NCBI GenBank assembly: GCA_015075375.1
Contig: JABTUM010000002.1
Coordinates: 1,351,393 to 1,415,392 of the forward strand
Direction of reading: 5' to 3'
From: Planctomycetota bacterium
Lineage (GTDB): Bacteria; Planctomycetota; SZUA-567; H5-PLA8
Length of the DNA: 64,000 nucleotides
In this document: piece after piece, positions 40,674 through 47,599 of the stretch
How positions within the stretch are numbered: the stretch's first letter is position 1
Layout: the number at the start of each line of letters is the position of its first letter
Notes under the pieces: model-generated
Database searches by the model: none
What the model was told of the DNA's origin: nothing
What the model saw: the letters and a program-made list of their open reading frames with translations, nothing else
Made by a program: the position numbers and the translations under genes

Positions 40674-42780
40674 GCGCCTCCTGCTTCAAGCCGCCGTCTC
40701 GGGCTGGCAGCACGTCGAGGTCCAGGCCGCCGGCGACGGCGAGCCCGGCGACCGGAAGCTGCGGCGCTTCTCGATGGTCGCCTACACGGGAACGGCGATG
40801 GAACTCTCGGGCTGGCCGCACCCGGTAGTGGTGGACCTCGCGGGCCTGCGCGTGGCCGCCAAGAGCCGCCCGATCCTGAAGGACCATAACCCGGCCTTGA
40901 TCGTCGGACACACCGACCGGATCGAGGCGGCCGACGGCCAGCTCCTGGTCTCGGGCGTCGTCTCCGGGGCGGGCATGGTCGCCGCCGAGATCGTCACGTC
41001 GAGCGAGAACGGCTTCCCGTGGCAGGCGTCCATCGGCGCGCGGCCCCAGCGCGTGGTCTTCGTGCCCGAGGGCCGGCAGGCCGAAGCCAACCAAAAATCG
41101 TTCCACGGTCCCCTTTTCATCGTGCGAAAGGCCCTTTTGGGTGAGGTGAGCTTCGTGGCGTTGGGCGCCGACGACGGCACCTCGGCTCAAATCGCCGCCC
41201 AGCTTCTTCCCGACGAGTTTCCCGAACCGGAGATACACGCGATGGACTTCGAGCAGTGGCTTCAGAACAAGGGTTTCAAACTCGCCGAGCTGTCCGAGAC
41301 CCAGGTGGCGAGCCTGCAAACAGCCTACGCTGCCGAGCATGGCGTCACCGCTCAGGCCGAGTCGGCCTCCCTCGTGCAAGCGGGCGGCTCGGAGCCGCAC
41401 GTGGCCCCTCCGGCGTCACCGGCGCATCCCCCCCAGCCGGGTCCGACGCCGGAGGGCGCATTGTCCGACCTTCGTTCGCGCTACGCCGCCGATCTTAAAC
41501 GTATCGAGGCGATCCAGCGCATCTGCGGCGACGAGCATAAGGCGCTGGCGACCAAAGCCATCGCCGAGGGCTGGGACGAGACCCGCACGGAACTCGAACG
41601 CCTGCGCGCCGAGCGTCCCAAAGTCGCAATCCCCGCAGGCCGCAGCGCGCCTTCGGGCGTCACCAGCCCCCTGCTCGAAGCGGCGTGCGTGTTAACGGCG
41701 CGCTTGCAGGAGCCCGAACGCCATTACGACGAGGCCACGCTGGAGGCCGCGACCCGGCGCTTCCGGGGCGGGATCGGGATGCAGGAACTGCTCCTGGAGG
41801 CGGCCTGGGCCAACGGGTACACGGGACGCAGCTTCCGGGACGCGCGGGACGTTCTGCGCTTCGCCTTCACGCCGGGACTCCAAGCGGGACTCTCCGGCAT
41901 CGATATCGGCGGGATTCTCTCGAACGTCGCCAACAAGTTCCTGCTCGACGGCTTCTTCTCGGTCGAACGGACCTGGCGGAACATCTGCGCCGTCCGGAAC
42001 GTCTCGGACTTCAAGACCGTCACCAGCTACCGGCTGATCGGAGCCGACCAGTACGAGCGGGTCGCCCCCGGCGGCGAACTCAAGCACGGCACGTTGGGCC
42101 AAGAGACCTACCAGAACAAGGCCGACACCTACGGCTTGATGCTGGCCATCGACCGCCGCGACATGATTAACGACGATCTGGGCGCGATCACCACCGTGCC
42201 GCGCAAGCTCGGCCGCGGCTCGGGCCTCAAGATCAACGACGTGTTCTGGACCACGTTCCTGAACAACGCCGCCTTCTTCACCCCCGCCCTCAAGAACTTC
42301 CTGTCCGGCGTGGACACCGTGCTCGGGATCGACGGGCTGACCAAGGCCGAGACGGCTTTCCTGGAGCAGGTGGACGGCGAGGGCAAGCCCATCGGGATCA
42401 TGCCCGCCGTCGTGCTCGTGCCGCCCGCGCTGAGCGCCATCGGGACGCAGCTCAACAAGTCCGTGGAACTGCGCGAGACCACCGCCAACGCCAAGTACCC
42501 CGTGGCCAACCCGCATCAGGGCAAGTTCCGCACCGAGGTCAGCCGCTACCTGTCCAATCTAAAGCTCCCCGGCAACTCCGCCAAAGCCTGGTACCTGCTG
42601 GCCGATCCCAGCGACTTGCCGGTGATCGAAGTCGCGTTCCTGAACGGGCAGGAGTCGCCCACCATCGAGACGGCGGAAGCGGACTTCTCCGTCCTGGGCA
42701 TCCAGATGCGCGGCTATCACGACTTCGGCGTGGCGCTGCAAGACCCGCGCGGCGGCGTGAAATCCAAGGGCGAAGCGTAA
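40666..42780 (+). CDS. fused prohead protease and major capsid protein
   Basis: A 704-residue fusion. Residues ~1-185 resemble the U35/HK97-type prohead serine protease: SRPILKDHN with candidate His74, then FPWQASIGA with candidate Ser122 and LLGEVSFVALGADD. Residues ~185-330 form a Pro-rich and coiled linker, possibly a scaffold/delta domain. Residues ~335-704 are a capsid domain (SGIDIGGILSNVANKFLLDG, NVSDFKTVTSYRLIG, AKAWYLLADPSDLPVIEV). Self-cleavage would release the capsid subunit. Start chosen for GAGGA 5 bases upstream. It overlaps the portal gene by 8 bases. Confidence 0.8.
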   Translation: MNKRLLLQAAVSGWQHVEVQAAGDGEPGDRKLRRFSMVAYTGTAMELSGWPHPVVVDLAGLRVAAKSRPILKDHNPALIVGHTDRIEAADGQLLVSGVVSGAGMVAAEIVTSSENGFPWQASIGARPQRVVFVPEGRQAEANQKSFHGPLFIVRKALLGEVSFVALGADDGTSAQIAAQLLPDEFPEPEIHAMDFEQWLQNKGFKLAELSETQVASLQTAYAAEHGVTAQAESASLVQAGGSEPHVAPPASPAHPPQPGPTPEGALSDLRSRYAADLKRIEAIQRICGDEHKALATKAIAEGWDETRTELERLRAERPKVAIPAGRSAPSGVTSPLLEAACVLTARLQEPERHYDEATLEAATRRFRGGIGMQELLLEAAWANGYTGRSFRDARDVLRFAFTPGLQAGLSGIDIGGILSNVANKFLLDGFFSVERTWRNICAVRNVSDFKTVTSYRLIGADQYERVAPGGELKHGTLGQETYQNKADTYGLMLAIDRRDMINDDLGAITTVPRKLGRGSGLKINDVFWTTFLNNAAFFTPALKNFLSGVDTVLGIDGLTKAETAFLEQVDGEGKPIGIMPAVVLVPPALSAIGTQLNKSVELRETTANAKYPVANPHQGKFRTEVSRYLSNLKLPGNSAKAWYLLADPSDLPVIEVAFLNGQESPTIETAEADFSVLGIQMRGYHDFGVALQDPRGGVKSKGEA

Positions 42781-42816
42781 GGCTGAGGCCCAGCACCCCA
42801 GAACCGGAGAACTCCC

Positions 42817-43155
42817 ATGCCCGTGACGTTCGTGCAGGACGGCAATGCCGTGGACTACGTACCCGCCGCCGACGTGCCCGCCGGAGCGGTGGTCGTGCAG
42901 GGCGATCTTGTAGGCGTGGCCCCGCGCCCCATCCCGGCCGGAGCGCTCGGGGCGATCCAGGTATCCGGGGTCTTCGATTTTCCCAAGGCTGCCGGCGGCG
43001 GGACGGCCTTGGCCGCAGGCGTGCGGGTTTATTGGGACGTGGCCGAGCAGGCAGCCAAGTCCGACAGCGAAGCCGGGGCCAACAAGCTGGTCGGGAAGAC
43101 CGTCAAGGCGGCGGCTGACACGGACCCAACCGTCCGGGTTCGGCTCGAACAGTAG
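42817..43155 (+). CDS. DUF2190-type capsid decoration protein
   Basis: A 112-residue, Ala/Val/Gly-rich beta protein: VPAGAVVVQGDLVGVAPRPI, GVFDFPKAAGGGTALAAGVR, VYWD, and a C-terminal TVRVRLEQ. This is the standard form of DUF2190 capsid cement proteins, found immediately after the capsid gene. Preceded by CCGGAGAACTCCC. Confidence 0.8.
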   Translation: MPVTFVQDGNAVDYVPAADVPAGAVVVQGDLVGVAPRPIPAGALGAIQVSGVFDFPKAAGGGTALAAGVRVYWDVAEQAAKSDSEAGANKLVGKTVKAAADTDPTVRVRLEQ

Positions 43156-43161
43156 GCTGCC

Positions 43162-43548
43162 ATGCGCGATCTGCTCGCGGAAGGCTCGGCCTGGCTGGAA
43201 CGGCAGCGCACCAAGCATCTGTCGAGGACCGTGACGTACCGCCGTGGCGGCGAATCGGTCGAAGTGCGTGCAACGGTCGGCAAGACGGTCTTCCAGGTGG
43301 ACAAAGGCTACGGGCTCCAGGAACGCTACGAGACGCGGGACTATCTGATCCTGGCGGCGGACTTGGCCTTAAGCGGCGTGGCGATCCTGCCAAAACCGGG
43401 CGACCGCGTGCTGGAGACGGATGCGGGGAAGTGCTTCGTCTACGAGGTCATGGCGGTGGGTAACGAGCCGTGCTGGCGCTACTCCGATCCGTACCGCCGG
43501 ACGCTGCGCATGCACACGAAGTTGGTCGCGACGGAGGTGCTTCCGTGA
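43162..43548 (+). CDS. putative head-tail joining protein
   Basis: A 128-residue protein (LSRTVTYRRGGESVEVRATV, RDYLILAADLALSGVAILPK, PGDRV, and PCWRYSDPYRRTLRMHTK). The order of strands with a PGDRV turn is typical of closure proteins that bind under the connector. Its stop overlaps the GTG of the next gene. Confidence 0.6.
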   Translation: MRDLLAEGSAWLERQRTKHLSRTVTYRRGGESVEVRATVGKTVFQVDKGYGLQERYETRDYLILAADLALSGVAILPKPGDRVLETDAGKCFVYEVMAVGNEPCWRYSDPYRRTLRMHTKLVATEVLP

Positions 43549-43829
43549 TCGAGTCGGCGGCGAAGGTGAGCATGGGCGCGCTCCTGTTGGCCTCGGTGCC
43601 CTTGGGCGGCGACTCGGGGCTTTGGGCGCAGTGGGGACTGGCGGGCTTAGTCGTCGGCTACACCCTCTGGCGCGATCATGCGCGAGAACGGCGCATGTCC
43701 TTCGCCCTGGAGAAGCACCAGACCTGGGTGCAGCAGACGCTCTTAAACGCCCTGGAACGAAACACCGTGGCCCTGGAGCGGCTCACGAACGCGCGCGCGG
43801 TTCCCCATGACGCCGGCGAGCGGCGATGA
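43545..43829 (+). CDS. small membrane protein, possibly holin-like
   Basis: A 94-residue protein from GTG (GTGA overlap). It has one long or two short hydrophobic segments (MGALLLASVPLG; LWAQWGLAGLVVGYTLW, to about residue 46), then an Arg-rich and a helical section (QQTLLNALERNTVALERL). The layout resembles small phage membrane proteins with a coiled tail. Among joining genes it may act in lysis. Uncertain. Confidence 0.5.
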   Translation: MIESAAKVSMGALLLASVPLGGDSGLWAQWGLAGLVVGYTLWRDHARERRMSFALEKHQTWVQQTLLNALERNTVALERLTNARAVPHDAGERR

Positions 43830-44257
43830 ACGCCGAACTCCTGCGCGTGGCCGATGCGGTCGTGGACGCTCTGAACGCGGCGGCCTTGGACCCGGAAGTC
43901 CAAGCCCAGCGTCTGTATCAGCCGCAGTTCGAGTTGCCGGAGCTGAAGGTCCTGCGCGTGAGTGTGGTCCCCAAGGACCAGACCACGCAAACGCTGACGC
44001 GCGGGATAACACGGCGCATTCTTCGGGTGGACGTAGGTGTGCAGAAGAAGTTCGAACGCGGCGACGCGCCAGAGTTGGACCCGTTGGTCACGCTGGTCGA
44101 ACGGATCACGGCGCTCTTTCACCGGCGCAGGTTGCCGGGCCTGAGCGAAGCAATCTGCATTGTGGCGAAGCCCGATCCCGTGTACGCGCCGGAGCACATG
44201 GATCAGTTCCGGCAGTTCACGAGCGTACTGACGCTCACGTTCCAGATGCTGGAGTAG
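43826..44257 (+). CDS. putative tail terminator/minor tail protein
   Basis: A 143-residue alpha/beta protein. It starts by ATGA overlap and contains LKVLRVSVVPKDQTTQTLTR, RILRVDVGVQKKFERGDAP and a helical LVTLVERITALFHRRRL. This is the usual pattern of tail terminator-like proteins in joining clusters. Confidence 0.55.
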   Translation: MNAELLRVADAVVDALNAAALDPEVQAQRLYQPQFELPELKVLRVSVVPKDQTTQTLTRGITRRILRVDVGVQKKFERGDAPELDPLVTLVERITALFHRRRLPGLSEAICIVAKPDPVYAPEHMDQFRQFTSVLTLTFQMLE

Positions 44258-44261
44258 CTCC

Positions 44262-44519
44262 GTGAACAACGCCGTCGTGCGCAAGCTCGTGCTCACCTCG
44301 CAGTACCAGCCGCTCAGTCCGAACTCCGGCGAGGTGCTCAGCGTGACGGTCCGGCTGCCCAGCAGCAATAAGAAAGAGGCACTCTTCCTGAGCGACGACG
44401 GCTCCGAAGTTCCGTGGGACCCCGGCTCGCAGTTCGAACTCAAGCGCGTGAATCTCGCGCAGCTCATGGTCAAAGGCCGCGCCGGAGACTTGGTGGTCCT
44501 GGCCGGCGGATCGTGGTGA
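44262..44519 (+). CDS. hypothetical tail-region protein, GTG start
   Basis: An 85-residue beta-rich protein (RKLVLTSQYQPLSPNSGEVL; VTVRLPSSNKKEALFLSDDG; VPWDPGSQFELKRVNL) beginning at GTG 44262. It probably belongs to the tail attachment complex. No family recognised. Confidence 0.5.
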   Translation: MNNAVVRKLVLTSQYQPLSPNSGEVLSVTVRLPSSNKKEALFLSDDGSEVPWDPGSQFELKRVNLAQLMVKGRAGDLVVLAGGSW

Positions 44520-44523
44520 CCCA

Positions 44524-45099
44524 GTGGCCTCGGTCCGGGTCAAGGCGCGCTTGGATAGGCCCAAGGTCACACGCAAGGCCAAGGCGGCGAGCATCCAAAG
44601 CTTAGGGCGCGCCGGAGCGTATCTGAGAGGCATCGCACGGCGGAGCATCAAGGTCAGTCCTGTTGCCTCGGAGCCGGGCAAGCCGCCGCGCTCGCGGCAA
44701 GGCCGCTTAAAGCATGCCATCGTCTTCGCGGTGGAGAAGGACAAGACCTGCGTCGTCATCGGCCCGGCCGCCTCGGACGTAGGGAAGATCGGGCGGACAC
44801 ATGAGTTCGGCGGGACGGAAGGCCCCAAGAAGCGCAAAAGGCGCAAGGCGAACTTCAAGCTCGAAGTCGGCGGGCACGGCCCGATCCGAGTCGAAGGCGG
44901 CAAGCCCGTGGTCGTGCGCCTGAAGACCGACAGGCAGGTCGCCAAGGCCAAACAAGTCACGGACGGCCTGCCGCCTTCGCAGGGTGGGACATCCGGCGGC
45001 AAGCCGCGCAAGTACCCGCCGCGCCCGTTCATGGGACCGGCGCTGAACATCGGGAAGGCGCGCTTGCCCCGGCTTTGGGCAAATTCGGTGCGAGGGTAA
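44524..45099 (+). CDS. HK97-gp10-like tail completion protein
   Basis: A 191-residue very basic protein from GTG. GRAGAYLRGIARRSIKVSP, then PPRSRQGRLKHAIVFAVEKD, VIGPAASDVGKIGRTHEFGG and RPFMGPAL follow the gp10/tail completion family order (S..G.LR..I, G...YG..HEFGG, PARPF..PAL). Residues ~105-150 are a Lys/Gly-rich insertion. Confidence 0.65.
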   Translation: MASVRVKARLDRPKVTRKAKAASIQSLGRAGAYLRGIARRSIKVSPVASEPGKPPRSRQGRLKHAIVFAVEKDKTCVVIGPAASDVGKIGRTHEFGGTEGPKKRKRRKANFKLEVGGHGPIRVEGGKPVVVRLKTDRQVAKAKQVTDGLPPSQGGTSGGKPRKYPPRPFMGPALNIGKARLPRLWANSVRG

Positions 45100-45105
45100 C
45101 TATAA

Positions 45106-45651
45106 ATGGACTGTGACATCGAAGCCGCCACTTCCCCCATGCATTTCAAAGTCATTTCTAGCAAGAAGTGGAATGACATCCTGCGTCTTGGGCGCATGCG
45201 TTGCAAGCGTTGCGGACTTGAAAAGCCACTCAATGCCTTCTCACCTTCGAAATACAACGGCCAACTTCGATACAAACGCTCGTGTCGTAAATGCCTAAGC
45301 ACTGAGAGAAACAATTACAAACGTGAATGGTGGCACAAGAGACGCTGCTATGAACTGGGCATTACCCCTGAAATCTATTCTGAAATGATCACTCGCCAAC
45401 GAGGAAACTGCGCCATCTGCGAGAGACCACTATCTGAGGACAGAAAAGTAATCGACCACGATCATCAATCGGGGGAAGTGCGCGGCATTGTTCACAACCT
45501 TTGCAATCTAACGCTCGGAAACTCACGAGAGGACATAGCTGTTCTCGTGGGAACCATTCAGTACTTGCTCAAACAAGCACAAAACGGCCGACACCAGAAT
45601 CCATGGCTCGGCCTTCTGAGATTTGTTTCTTACGTGGAGGTCAAGTCATGA
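45106..45651 (+). CDS. endonuclease VII/HNH-type homing endonuclease candidate
   Basis: A 181-residue protein. The N-terminal half has RCKRCGLEKPLNAFSPSKYN and SCRKCLSTERNNYKREWW, a zinc-ribbon of two CxxC pairs. The C-terminal half has the recombination endonuclease VII signature: ITPEIYSEMITRQRGNCAIC, then KVIDHDHQSGEVRGIVHNLC and NLTLGNSREDI (DHDH, CNLTLG). Composition is clearly more AT-rich than flanking tail genes. It sits between tail completion and tail tube genes and its stop overlaps the tube start by four bases, so it reads as a homing-type intruder. Confidence 0.8.
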   Translation: MDCDIEAATSPMHFKVISSKKWNDILRLGRMRCKRCGLEKPLNAFSPSKYNGQLRYKRSCRKCLSTERNNYKREWWHKRRCYELGITPEIYSEMITRQRGNCAICERPLSEDRKVIDHDHQSGEVRGIVHNLCNLTLGNSREDIAVLVGTIQYLLKQAQNGRHQNPWLGLLRFVSYVEVKS

Positions 45652-46085
45652 GCATTCGCATCGGTATGGAAGCCAAGCTTTATTTTAAAGTTGGCGGGCT
45701 CGGTGCAGGCGCGTGGGTCGAACTCCCCAACGTTAGGGACGTGACACTAAACCTTGAAACGGGCGAGGCCGATGTAACCACCCGAGGCAACGCTGGTTGG
45801 AAGGCATCCATTGCCACCTTAAAAGATGCCAGTCTTGAAATGGAAATGATTTGGGATACCGCCGACGCGGGCTTCACGGCGATTAAGAACGCCTACTTCA
45901 ACAACGAGAAGATCGGCTTCGCGGTGATGGACGGCGATATCGCCCAGGCCGGTTCGCAGGGCCTGCAAGCCGATTTCTCGATCTTGAGCTTCTCGCGCAA
46001 GGAAGCGCTCGAAGAGGCCATCACCGTCTCGGTCACCGCAAAGCCGACGTACTCGGCTACGGCTCCGCAGTGGGTCACGGTCTAA
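45648..46085 (+). CDS. major tail tube protein, module 2
   Basis: A 145-residue protein: MEAKLYFKVGGLGAGAWVEL, NVRDVTLNLETGEADVTTRG, GWKASIATLKDASLEMEMIW and a C-terminal FSRKEALEEAITVSVTAKPT. The DVTLNLETGEADVTTR pattern is characteristic of tail tube proteins of this lineage. The first ~60 codons are more AT-rich than the rest, as if shifted by the adjacent endonuclease insertion. Confidence 0.75.
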   Translation: MSIRIGMEAKLYFKVGGLGAGAWVELPNVRDVTLNLETGEADVTTRGNAGWKASIATLKDASLEMEMIWDTADAGFTAIKNAYFNNEKIGFAVMDGDIAQAGSQGLQADFSILSFSRKEALEEAITVSVTAKPTYSATAPQWVTV

Positions 46086-46096
46086 AGGAACACGTC

Positions 46097-46579
46097 ATGC
46101 GCACTTTCAAAGACAACGCCGGCCGGACCTGGACGGTGAGCGTGGACGTGGACGCCATCCGGCGCGTGCGAACCGCGCTACAGGTCAACCTCGCCAGCGC
46201 CGAACTGGCCCAAGTGCTGGAGCGGCTGCTTTCCGATCCGGTGCTGCTGTGCGATGTGCTGTTCGTCGTGTGCAAGCCCGAAGCCGACAAGCTGGGCGTG
46301 AGCGACGTGGACTTCGGCCGCGCGATGGCCGGAGATGCGATCGAAGCCGGAACCTTGGCGCTTCTGGAGGAACTCGCAAATTTTACCCCGAACCCGCGCG
46401 ACCGCGCGCGGGTCAAGCGCCTGCTCCAGGCCATGCAACAGTTGGCCGAACGCACGCGAGACGCGGCCGAGACGAGGCTGGAGCGGGAGATCGAGAACGC
46501 CCTGAGCGCGACGACGGCGACCTCTGGCCCCTCGTCTGGAAGCTCGCCGGCGTCCTCGGCGTCAACCCCGGTCCCCTGA
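46097..46579 (+). CDS. tail assembly chaperone (G-like)
   Basis: A 160-residue protein in lambda gpG position: RTWTVSVDVDAIRRVRTALQ, a helical centre (RVKRLLQAMQQLAERTRDAA) and a Ser/Pro/Thr tail that looks like out-of-frame reading (from about residue 138). A second frame (-1) is open across its end and encodes the T-like part, so the natural product probably includes a G-T fusion. Confidence 0.65.
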   Translation: MRTFKDNAGRTWTVSVDVDAIRRVRTALQVNLASAELAQVLERLLSDPVLLCDVLFVVCKPEADKLGVSDVDFGRAMAGDAIEAGTLALLEELANFTPNPRDRARVKRLLQAMQQLAERTRDAAETRLEREIENALSATTATSGPSSGSSPASSASTPVP

Positions 46580-46821
46580 CGCTACGGGAACTCGTCTGGA
46601 TGTCGGAGGGCCGTGGCCGTGCGGCTTGGGCGCATACCTCGGCCCTCTTGGCGCTTCTGGCCAACGCGCACCGCGATCCGAAAAAGCACTCCGCGTTCGC
46701 GCCTGGGGACTTCAACCCCTACGCCGCGCAAGAGCGCTGCAAACCCTTCACGAAGACGCGGGATCTGTCGGTCCTCAAAGCGGTCTTCGTGGATCACCCC
46801 CAAGGAGGAAGCAAGCCATGA
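46501..46821 (+). CDS. T-like part of frameshifted tail chaperone
   Basis: This frame is -1 relative to the G-like gene and is open from 46249 to 46821. Protein-like sequence begins near 46519 (DLWPLVWKLAGVLGVNPGPL) and continues TLRELVWMSEGRGRAAWAHT, LLALLANAHRDPKK, matching the layout of the gpT moiety of tail chaperones. There is no good start codon, so expression by -1 frameshift is expected. The coordinates are approximate at the 5' end because the slip site is not fixed. Confidence 0.6.
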   Translation, partial: PERDDGDLWPLVWKLAGVLGVNPGPLTLRELVWMSEGRGRAAWAHTSALLALLANAHRDPKKHSAFAPGDFNPYAAQERCKPFTKTRDLSVLKAVFVDHPQGGSKP

Positions 46822-47117
46822 CCGAGCAGGAAGTCGGGATTCAGGAAACGAAGGAACTCTTGGCCGGTCTGAAAACCCTGGCCGTCAAAGGGTATCTCGC
46901 CAAGCGCATCGGCGGCGACGTGCAGGCGATCTTGACGCGCCTCGTGACGCTCATGATGGCCGACCCCAAAGCCGCGCAGACCGTCGTCAACGCCTTCGAC
47001 AACGTGCCGAAGGTGCTCGCCGAGGTCCAAGACCTCACGCTCCTGGAAGGGTTCCAGGTCATCGCCGAGGCCGGGAAGCTCGCGGCCGAAGGCGCGACCG
47101 AAATCCAGGCGTCTTGA
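46818..47117 (+). CDS. hypothetical helical protein before tape measure
   Basis: A 99-residue helical protein with AAGGAGGAAG 4-7 bases before its ATG, a strong site. The sequence VGIQETKELLAGLKTLAVKG, IGGDVQAILTRLVTLMMADP and LLEGFQVIAEAGKLA is amphipathic throughout. It starts by ATGA overlap with the T-like frame, so it is coupled to it. Function unknown. Confidence 0.55.
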   Translation: MTEQEVGIQETKELLAGLKTLAVKGYLAKRIGGDVQAILTRLVTLMMADPKAAQTVVNAFDNVPKVLAEVQDLTLLEGFQVIAEAGKLAAEGATEIQAS

Positions 47118-47128
47118 ACGGCAAGGCA

Positions 47129-47208
47129 AACCGCAGAGACGCGGAGCACGCAGAGAAGACCTAAACCCTTGTTGGGTGAAGTGGCCTGCTCTGCGTGCTC
47201 TCGCGGTT
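47129..47208. repeat. large imperfect inverted repeat (REP-like)
   Basis: The left arm (47129-47155, AACCGCAGAGACGCGGAGCA then CGCAGAG) and right arm (47189-47208, CTCTGCGTGCTCTCGCGGTT) are reverse complements apart from a 7-base block present only on the left. The loop is 33 bases. CGCAGAGxACGCAGAG words of this kind recur between genes in many environmental genomes. It is the only substantial intergenic element in the module 2 tail operon. Confidence 0.7.
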
Positions 47209-47223
47209 CCAGGAGGTCGTTCG

Positions 47224-47478
47224 ATGGCTTGGTTGGGAATCGTCGTGGACGTGGTGCTGCGGGTCTTGAAGTCCCTCTTCGGGATGGACCGGCCCGCTCA
47301 AACTGAGGTGATGCATGCGAAGCCTGAAAGCCCGCTCCCTGTTGCTCCTGGCGGCGATGACGCTCTGCTGGATGAGTTGGGGGTGCGGCGAAGTGACGCT
47401 GGGGCCGCGCACCAAGACGGAGTACGTGATCCTGCACGCGGGCCGTCCGATGGACGTGCTCGAGAACCGCAAGGTTAA
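47224..47478 (+). CDS. small membrane protein overlapping a lipoprotein gene
   Basis: An 84-residue frame with GGAGGTCGTTCG before its ATG. The start MAWLGIVVDVVLRVLKSLFG is an amphipathic or membrane helix. From about residue 31 it overlaps the next gene in another frame, and the composition after that (GVRRSDAGAAHQDGVRDPARG) looks unselected. The nested layout recalls Rz/Rz1 overlap. It could equally be a short leader protein. Confidence 0.45.
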   Translation: MAWLGIVVDVVLRVLKSLFGMDRPAQTEVMHAKPESPLPVAPGGDDALLDELGVRRSDAGAAHQDGVRDPARGPSDGRAREPQG

Positions 47479-47596
47479 GGGCCGCGCCAAGGACGGCTCC
47501 GGCGAGGCCGTGGAACAGGATATCGGCGGCTGGGTGGCGATGCCCTCCGATCATTGGGACGCCGTCAAGCGCGCGCTGGAACAAGGAAAGAAGTAG
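47315..47596 (+). CDS. small lipoprotein-like protein
   Basis: A 93-residue protein with a signal peptide (MRSLKARSLLLLAAMTLCWM) followed by SWGCGEVTLGPRTKTEYV, with Cys24 a possible lipidation site (SWGC is a poor lipobox). The mature part reads HAGRPMDVLENRKVKGRAKD and ends KRALEQGKK. Start has TGAGGTG upstream. It lies immediately before the tape measure and overlaps the preceding frame by 164 bases. A spanin-like role is possible. Confidence 0.55.
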   Translation: MRSLKARSLLLLAAMTLCWMSWGCGEVTLGPRTKTEYVILHAGRPMDVLENRKVKGRAKDGSGEAVEQDIGGWVAMPSDHWDAVKRALEQGKK

Positions 47597-47599
47597 CCC

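Noticed and set aside
46378..46384. A AAT TTT heptamer as the tail chaperone slip site
   Set aside because: It is in the right phase, but the -1 frame just after it is Arg/Pro-rich and unlike a protein, whereas the zero frame stays protein-like for another ~40 codons.
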